DNA of 64,000 nucleotides from Bog-473 sp963744225 (lineage in GTDB: Bacteria > Actinomycetota > Acidimicrobiia > Acidimicrobiales > RAAP-2): positions 1,054,001 to 1,118,000 of the forward strand of contig CAVUSV010000004.1 in NCBI GenBank assembly GCA_963744225.1. Reading direction: 5' to 3'. This document shows, piece by piece, positions 58,642 to 64,000 of the stretch. Position numbers and translations under genes: made by a program. The stretch's first letter is position 1; each line of letters starts with the position of its first letter. The notes beneath the pieces were generated by a model. It was given only the letters and a program-made list of their open reading frames with translations, did no database searches and had not been told where the DNA came from.

Positions 58642-60015
58642 ATGAAACAGTTCAAGGTTGATGTCAGCGAGGGGCCGCCGATCACGGCAACCCCTCACGA
58701 GCAGCTCAAGAGCCAAGGCGCGGCCGACGGAGCTGCGGCCAAGGCGCACGGGCTGAGCGCCCAAGCGAGCGAGGCCGTCGTCGCCAAGCGCCTGGCCGAC
58801 GAGGTCGGGTTGATCGGGCGCCTGACCGAGATGCGCCACTTCGAGGCCATCGGCGTGGCGAACCAGAAGGTCACCGACGCGAGCAACGTGCTCGCCCCGC
58901 TCGCCAAAGTCAAGGACGACGCGGAGGCCGAGGTGGTCGACGCCAAGGAAGGGCACCGCAACTTCCTCCAGCGCATCGTCGAGCTGTTCGACCGGCCCCT
59001 GGACCTGATCCGCGCTGAGGCGTCGGGCGACGCCGGTCCCGAGGTTGGCGACGACTTCGGCGGCGCTGGGGAGGGGGGAGGCCCCGGAGCGCGGCAGATG
59101 CGCGACAAGCCAATCGAGCCCGAGCGAGGCCCTGCGCTGCGCTATGGCTGGCGCCGCGACCTCTCGCCGGCGCTCGTCTGGGTGCTGCTGGGCATTATCG
59201 CCGGTGCCGAGTTCGCCCTGTCGGCCCGGGCCTTCCAGTCGATCCGCGAGCAGGAGTTTCTGGTCCTGTTGCTGGCGGGCCTCGTCGGAACCGGCCTGGT
59301 GGCGCTGGCCCACCGGATCGGCGACAACCTCGCTCACCTACTCGAGCAGCCCCTGCGGGCCAAGGGGCGCAGCCCGGCCAAGCTGGTCGAGCTCTGCTTC
59401 GAGGTGCCCGCCCTCTTCATCGGCATCGTGGGCGTGGCCAAGGTCCGCTCCTCGTATTTCGAGATCGAGCACATCACGATCCCAACGATCGGCCTGGTGG
59501 CCTGCAATTGATGTTGTCGGCAGCGGCGGTGGGGCTTTCCATGGCCGGGCACAACGAGGCGGCCGACGAGCTGCGCGACCGAGGGCGCCGCCTCGAGCAA
59601 CTCGTCTACGCGCGTGCGCAAGGCGACCAAGCCCTTCGTGAGCGCCCAGCAGACCCTGGTCTCGGCGGAGGGGGCGCTGCGCCAGGCGCTCCAGGGCCTC
59701 GTGAGCGACTACTGGGTCCAGGTGCACCACGCGCGCCGCAGTTTCAAGGACCACTACCTGCGCGCCTTCAACGAGGCGGCGGGGGTCCACCTCGGTGAGG
59801 CGGCGCTGCCCGAGATGGCTCCGCCCTCCCTCGTGGCCCAGGCCATCGCCTGGCTCGAAGACGCACCCTGTCGGCACGCTGGCCCACCTCGAGTTTCCCT
59901 ACTCGAGCGCGGAGGGAGCGCGCGCGGTGACGAAGCAGAAGACGAGGCCCGGGATCAGCAGCCTGACCCCCAGGGCGTCTTCGACATCTTCGGCGACAAG
60001 GAGGAGGCCGCCTGA
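58642..60015 (+). CDS. Multi-pass membrane protein with N-terminal coiled coil, frame-disrupted
   Basis: About 455 residues. The first 130 residues are soluble and helical (SEAVVAKRLADEVGLIGRLT, then DASNVLAPLAKVKDDAEAEV). Then come membrane segments (ALVWVLLGIIAGAEFALSAR, FLVLLLAGLVGTGLVALAHR, FEVPALFIGIVGVA, IPTIGLVA). After frame changes near 59505, 59610 and 59865 a soluble C part, QGLVSDYWVQVHHARRSFKD, ends FDIFGDKEEAA. The function is unknown. The next gene starts at its stop (TGATG). Confidence 0.55.
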
Positions 60016-61175
60016 TGGGCACCGGCGACCCGTCAAGGTGCACCCGGCCTGGCGCCGAAGGGCCCGGGATCACACCGCGGGGCCGGGTCCCATCCGGGCC
60101 CGGCCCCGCCGCGGGCCCACCCGCTGCGGAGGACCCGGGGCCGGGTGCCCCCCGGGTGCTCGGGGAACCCCTCTCGTTCCCGCAGTGCCCGGGGCCCGTC
60201 CGGTCTCGCCGCGCGTCGAGCGGCGCGAGGTCGAAGCTGCGGGCTCGCGCCCTGCGCCGCGTGCACGGATCGCCGGGCAAGGCCGCCCGCCCAGCCCCAC
60301 CGACACCGCGGGTGCCCCCTCGGTCCCCTCGGCCGGGACGGGGGGTTCGTCGCGCTGCCGTGGGTCGGCGCCGGCCTCGGCGTCGGCGTCCTCCTCATCG
60401 CCTGGCGCACCACCACCACCACCACCCGGGGCCCAGGCGCGCCGGCCTCGTCTGGGGCGCACACACCGACGGTCGCGCCGAGGGTCTCGGCGCCCATCCG
60501 GCCCCGGCCTCGAGCCCGACCCCGAGTCCGACTCCGGGGGCGGACACGGGCCGGGCAGCTTCACCTTGCCCCCGCCCCTCGGCGACGCCCGGCGCACCCA
60601 GCCGCTGCTGACCGAGTGGGTGCTCGACCCCGACGTCCTCACCGATCCCGCCTTCGTCTCGGCCTTCGAGTCCGAGGCCCCGTCGCCCTGCATTACCTCG
60701 TCACCTACGCGCTGCGCGCCGACCGGCTGGGTTTCGCCCCGGCCGCGCCGGGGTCGCCGGTGCTCGCCGACGAGACCGCGCTGCAGCGAGCAACTGGTCG
60801 AGCCCGACCTCCTCACGACGGCGGCCCCGAGCGGTCCCGTCGCGCTCGGCGCCCCGGCGCCGCACCAAGACCGCGCCATCGTCATCGTCACCGCGGATCC
60901 GGCCGCGTGGACCAGGCGATACCGGGCGGGCGCGTCCCCGCCCCGGCGACGGCGGGCGCGCACCGCTCCGAGACCCGCTGGTTCGTCCTCGACGTGGTGC
61001 CCGGCTCGGGCGCCCACAGCGACACCACCTTCGGGGGCGACAGCGAGCCCCAGAGCTCACCGTCGACCCCAACGCCCTAGGGGATCTGGCCCGAGCCCTC
61101 GCCCGGGTCTTCGTCGATGCGACAGGTGCCAACTGGTCTGTCACGAACTCGACCAACAGCGCCGTGAGCGGGTGA
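60015..61175 (+). CDS. Single-pass exported protein, frame-disrupted
   Basis: About 385 residues. A basic N terminus precedes one membrane segment, FVALPWVGAGLGVGVLLIAW, then a Thr/Pro-rich linker. An outer domain has LLTEWVLDPDVLTDPAFVSA, then VALHYLVTYALRADRLGF, DRAIVIVTADPAAWTRRYR and ETRWFVLDVVPGSG. It ends FVDATGANWSVTNSTNSAVSG. Frame changes are frequent (about five). This layout (cytoplasm, one helix, extracytoplasmic domain) with OmpA downstream suggests a cell-envelope complex. I do not recognise the family. Confidence 0.45.
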
Positions 61176-61222
61176 CCCCTCAGGGTCGAAAGAGCCCAAC
61201 GGCAAAAGCAAAGGAGCCACAC

Positions 61223-62359
61223 ATGTCCCCCCGCCTCCGCCTCCGCCTGATCAAGGTGGGCGCACTCGCCATGCGGCGATCGCCATCGCCACGACGGCGG
61301 CGGTCGTCATCTCGCACCAGCACCCTGACAACAACGTCACCGTGCTCGCGGTGGAGGCCCGCAGCCCGGCGGCCAGCGTCGAGGCTGACCTCGCCGGTGA
61401 GCTCGGCCATGCCGAGGCGACGGGAGGTGACCTCATCGTGAGCGCCATCGCCGATCAGAGCGCGGCGCCCGCCCTCGACGTCGGGCTCGGCTGCCCGGCC
61501 GAGGACCGACCCCATCAGCTGCAACCAGGACCGCCAGCGCCAAAGCACCACCATCCAGCGGGTGACCGACACCTTCGCCAGCGGGCCCACCCGGCCGAGG
61601 TCGACCTCTATGCGACCTTCTCCCAGCTCTCGGGCTATCTCGCCGAGTCGCCGGCCAAGCGCAGCGGGTCGGTGAGCGTGTTTGTCAACACGCTCGGGGA
61701 TGCGACGATCCCCCAGAACCTCACGGCCGCGAACCTGGCCGACCCGGACCGTCGTGGGTCACTGGCCCACCAAGCCGTCGCCGAGGGTGCCTTCCCCGGC
61801 CCAGGGCAATGCGCGGACTGGCGGGTCCACATGGTGGTGCCCGCCAGTGCGGATCCCGCCACGACAATGGTCTGCGCCAACTGTTCTCCACGCTTATCGC
61901 CGGGTGCGGGGGGACGCTTTCGACCTGGACCGAGCGTTGGCTCGTGGCCGGGGTTCGCCTCGCCCTGCCACCGATTCCAAATGCGGTGACCCCACCCAGC
62001 CCGAGCAGGAGCGGCCCACCTTCAGCCTGCCCGACACGTTCTTCGCCGTGGGCAACTCGAGCATCTCCCCGCCCGGTCTCTCCGCCCTCGACTCGGTGGC
62101 CGCCGACATCGAGGCGCGCTATCCGGCCAGCCCCTCACGTGCGAGGGCAGCGCAGACGGCACCGGCGGCTCGAACTCCGGCCGTTCTGGCCGAGGATCAG
62201 ACCCTCAGCGCCGCACGCGCCGACGCCGTGTGCGCGGCGCTCGTGGCCGAGGGCATCCCCCAGGGCCAAACCCACTCCGTCGGCCTCGGCCAGACGACCG
62301 CAGTGCCCGACGCGGCGGCCCGCTCGGTGCGTATCGTGATCGGCGCGGTGGGATCGTGA
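61223..62359 (+). CDS. OmpA-domain envelope protein, frame-disrupted
   Basis: About 375 residues from the ATG at 61223 with AAAGGAG upstream. An N-terminal membrane/signal segment (KVGALA then AIAIATTAAVVIS) is followed by SVFVNTLGDATIPQNLTAAN and MVVPASADPATTMV. The C terminus is an OmpA-like peptidoglycan-binding domain: FFAVGNSSISPPGLSALDSV, then LSAARADAVCAALVAEGIPQ and SVRIVIGAV. Frame changes fall near 61270, 61510, 61880, 61990 and 62140. It probably links a surface or secretion complex to the wall. The SprT-like gene overlaps its stop (GTGA). Confidence 0.6.
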
Positions 62360-62854
62360 GCGGCACCGAAAAGCTCGGCGGCTCGGAACTCACCCTGGTC
62401 GACATCGAGGACCTTGCACGCTGGGCGCTCGAGGAGCACGGGCTGGCCGAGCGGGGCTGGACCTTCGGTTGGGACCGTGCGCTCCGCCGGGTGGATGTTG
62501 CCATCGCAGCACGCGACGCATCACCCTGTCGCGACCTCTCTTCGAGCTTCCGGCGAATCGTGAAAAAGGGCTCGACACCATCCTTCACGAAGTTGCTCAC
62601 ACCCTCGTCGGAGCGAGGCGGGACACGGACCTCATTGGCGTGCTACCGCTCTGACCCTCGGTGCCTCTCCGGAGCGCTGCTATGACGACTTGGTTACCCT
62701 CCCTCTTCCGGTCACGGGGTTCTGTGCTTGCGGGCCGCGCCACAAAAAGGCGCGAATGCCACCTGGGCGTCTTCGCTACGTTTGCAACGACTGCGACGGT
62801 GAGATCCGGTGGTCGTGCTCAAGGTCAGCTAGCTCCTCCGCTGAAGCTGCATGA
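62356..62854 (+). CDS. SprT-like zinc metalloprotease domain protein, frame-disrupted
   Basis: About 165 residues. VSGTEKLGGSELTLVDIEDL, then WTFGWDRALRRV, a frame change, ITLSRPLFELPANREKGLDT, and the zinc motif ILHEVAHTLVG (HEVAH). Another change leads to HGPHWRATALTLGASPERCY and the end GFCACG...YVCNDCDG, a zinc ribbon with Cys-x-Cys and Cys-x-x-Cys. SprT/Spartan proteins can process DNA-bound proteins; whether this one does is unknown. The stop overlaps the next small gene (ATGA). Confidence 0.65.
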
Positions 62855-63021
62855 TGGCGTTGGTTGTGGCGGGGGCGGTCGCCCTCGCTCTGTTCGGTGT
62901 GTATCTGCTGGCCTTAGGTCTTCGCCCTCGAGTTCCACACGGATTGATGGACTCGGTCTGGGTTCGAGACGCGGCATCATCGGTGTGGTCTGTGGTGCCT
63001 TGGCAACCCACGGGGATCTAA
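62851..63021 (+). CDS. Small single-pass membrane protein
   Basis: 56 residues: MMALVVAGAVALALFGVYLL, then ALGLRPRVPHGLMDSVWVRD. One N-terminal membrane helix and a short tail. It is coupled to the SprT-like gene by a 4-bp overlap. No family is known. Confidence 0.4.
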   Translation: MMALVVAGAVALALFGVYLLALGLRPRVPHGLMDSVWVRDAASSVWSVVPWQPTGI

Positions 63022-63118
63022 GCCGAGTGGCTCACTGGGGCTGGATCCTCGAGAGCATCTCGACGAAATAAACAGGCTGCGGTTTGCAAAAGATGCCGTG
63101 GGGGTTCATCGACTCGCA

Positions 63119-64000
63119 ATGAAGGTCTGGGCAGCATGGGAGGAAGGCCGAATAGGAGACCCTGTCGGCCTCGGTGCTGTATGTCAAGTGGCATTCGTAA
63201 ATGCTATGGACACGAAGGTGACCGCCGATTCCGGGCCTGGGGATCCGCTTCGTGAAGTTGCCTCCAGCGCTCAGCTGTGGCGAGCCCGCGCCAGTCTTGC
63301 TGCAACGATGAACGGCGAACTTAATACGACAGCGATGCTTTTGGCTCCGATGGCAATGCAGGCATTCGCACAGGGCTATTCGGACAGCGGCTTTGGGAAT
63401 ATTCCAGGGAGTACGCGACTGCTGGTGATGAGATCGAGCGACGCGGTCAGCAAGATGCCCCCAGGCGGTAGCCTCAGCGTCCTGAGGCGAGCCTCGTACG
63501 AGAAGCAGGGATGGATCCTGTGGCGGCAAGGTCGCTATCGAGAAGCACGCAGTGCTTACGAAGACGCATTAAGCCATACGACCGATGTAAGCCGCGACAG
63601 GGTACGTGTCGATGCAGGCCTCTTGCTCGTGTCACTTGGAATCGAAGAGGACGAATTTGGTTCATTCGATGGAACTCAAGCCGCCCTCTGTCTTAGGGAT
63701 CTCGAGGCGAGAGCGCTGGACGGCCAATGGATCGACGTAGCTCTGAGACTCGGTGCAAATGCCGATGGTCTAGAACGGAGCGAATTTGCGTCTGTGCAGA
63801 GCTCACTCCTATGGAAATCGAATAGGTTCGCGGACCTCGGCTCGGAGCCGGCGTGGCTCGGATCTATCGCAGTTGCTGTGTTAGGCACTTCAAACGGGTG
63901 TCGAAGTGACCGCCGCACCCAACTAGTACGTGCTGGCAGCAGGCGAACTTCTGAATCGTTTCTGAAGGTTTGTTGGCAATCCTTTTGGCAATCTTTCGGG
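63119..64000 (+). CDS. Partial TPR-like protein, runs off the right edge
   Basis: An open frame of at least 294 codons with no stop before the window end; upstream it stays open to about 63000, so the start (ATG 63119) is uncertain. RASYEKQGWILWRQGRYREA, then RSAYEDALSHTTDVSRDRVR is a TPR-type helix pair. The last 15 codons lie in the right copy of the 44-bp repeat (ESFLKVCWQSFWQSFG) and may not be native coding sequence. I do not know the family. Confidence 0.5.
   Translation, partial: MKVWAAWEEGRIGDPVGLGAVCQVAFVNAMDTKVTADSGPGDPLREVASSAQLWRARASLAATMNGELNTTAMLLAPMAMQAFAQGYSDSGFGNIPGSTRLLVMRSSDAVSKMPPGGSLSVLRRASYEKQGWILWRQGRYREARSAYEDALSHTTDVSRDRVRVDAGLLLVSLGIEEDEFGSFDGTQAALCLRDLEARALDGQWIDVALRLGANADGLERSEFASVQSSLLWKSNRFADLGSEPAWLGSIAVAVLGTSNGCRSDRRTQLVRAGSRRTSESFLKVCWQSFWQSFG
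63957..64000 (+). repeat. 44-bp direct repeat, right copy (at window end)
   Basis: Matches 54013-54056 at 41 of 44 positions; all three differences are C to T. The window ends at the last repeat base, so the repeat may extend further right. Confidence 0.75.

Noticed and set aside
60015..60611. 198-aa Pro/Arg-rich protein in a single frame
   Set aside because: The frame drifts into Arg-rich shadow sequence; the membrane helix and outer domain appear in neighbouring frames, so the reading is a frame-disrupted longer gene.
1..64000. CRISPR arrays, rRNA genes and insertion sequences
   Set aside because: I saw no regularly spaced repeats, no rRNA-like stretches, and no transposase with terminal inverted repeats.

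Overview
The window is high-GC DNA that looks actinobacterial, possibly from Acidimicrobiia. The evidence is F420-linked families (an LLM-class flavin oxidoreductase and a PPOX-fold protein), a DUF222-HNH protein, a DUF2510 protein, two soluble P450s, daunorubicin-type ABC exporters, GTG starts with 4-bp stop/start overlaps, and an apparently leaderless PadR gene. The placement rests on gene families only; no search was run.

Layout. (1) 0-6.6 kb: acyl-CoA thioesterase, two hydrolases, an HSD10-like SDR, an HNH protein and a CDF metal exporter. (2) 6.6-9.5 kb: a structured leader, an NRAMP metal transporter and MgtC. (3) 9.5-19 kb: SDR, P450, PPOX protein, acyl-CoA synthetase, and a translationally coupled operon of LmbE-like deacetylase, two PhyH dioxygenases and an F420 LLM oxidoreductase. 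(4) 19-32.8 kb: three drug-type ABC exporter pairs with PadR and TetR regulators, a DUF4268 nuclease-like protein, an amidase, a His-rich metal binder, a ROK kinase and a second P450. (5) 32.84 kb: tRNA-Arg(ACG), followed by a broken tyrosine integrase and an island to about 52 kb. The island carries a PLD-helicase/small protein/DndD-like SMC/small protein block. This converges on a ParB-like/ParB-like/DNA methyltransferase block. It is followed by a serine recombinase with a perfect palindrome at its 5' end, a SIR2/helical-repeat effector, and a replication operon (excisionase-like HTH, Prim-Pol, ATPase). (6) 52.2-53.5 kb: an AspBHI-like modification-dependent restriction enzyme. (7) 54-64 kb: a segment bounded by a 44-bp direct repeat, with a STAND-like NTPase carrying Sel1/TPR repeats, a sigma-like protein, YbjN, envelope proteins including an OmpA-domain protein, and a SprT-like zinc protein.

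Most likely reading: a catabolic and transport chromosome segment (lipid or xenobiotic oxidation, efflux, metal balance) next to a tRNA-integrated defence island. The best candidates for an undescribed system are the helicase/SMC/ParB/methyltransferase set at 34.3-42.1 kb and the SIR2/helical-repeat effector at 43.1-46.9 kb.

Caution: many genes are cut by single-base frame changes or lone stop codons, in patches (7-8.7, 28-42, 43-50 and 57-63 kb), while neighbouring genes are intact. Patchy sequencing indels explain this better than decay for housekeeping-type genes. True decay cannot be excluded for the integrase. For disrupted genes I give the span of the whole reading, not of one open frame.
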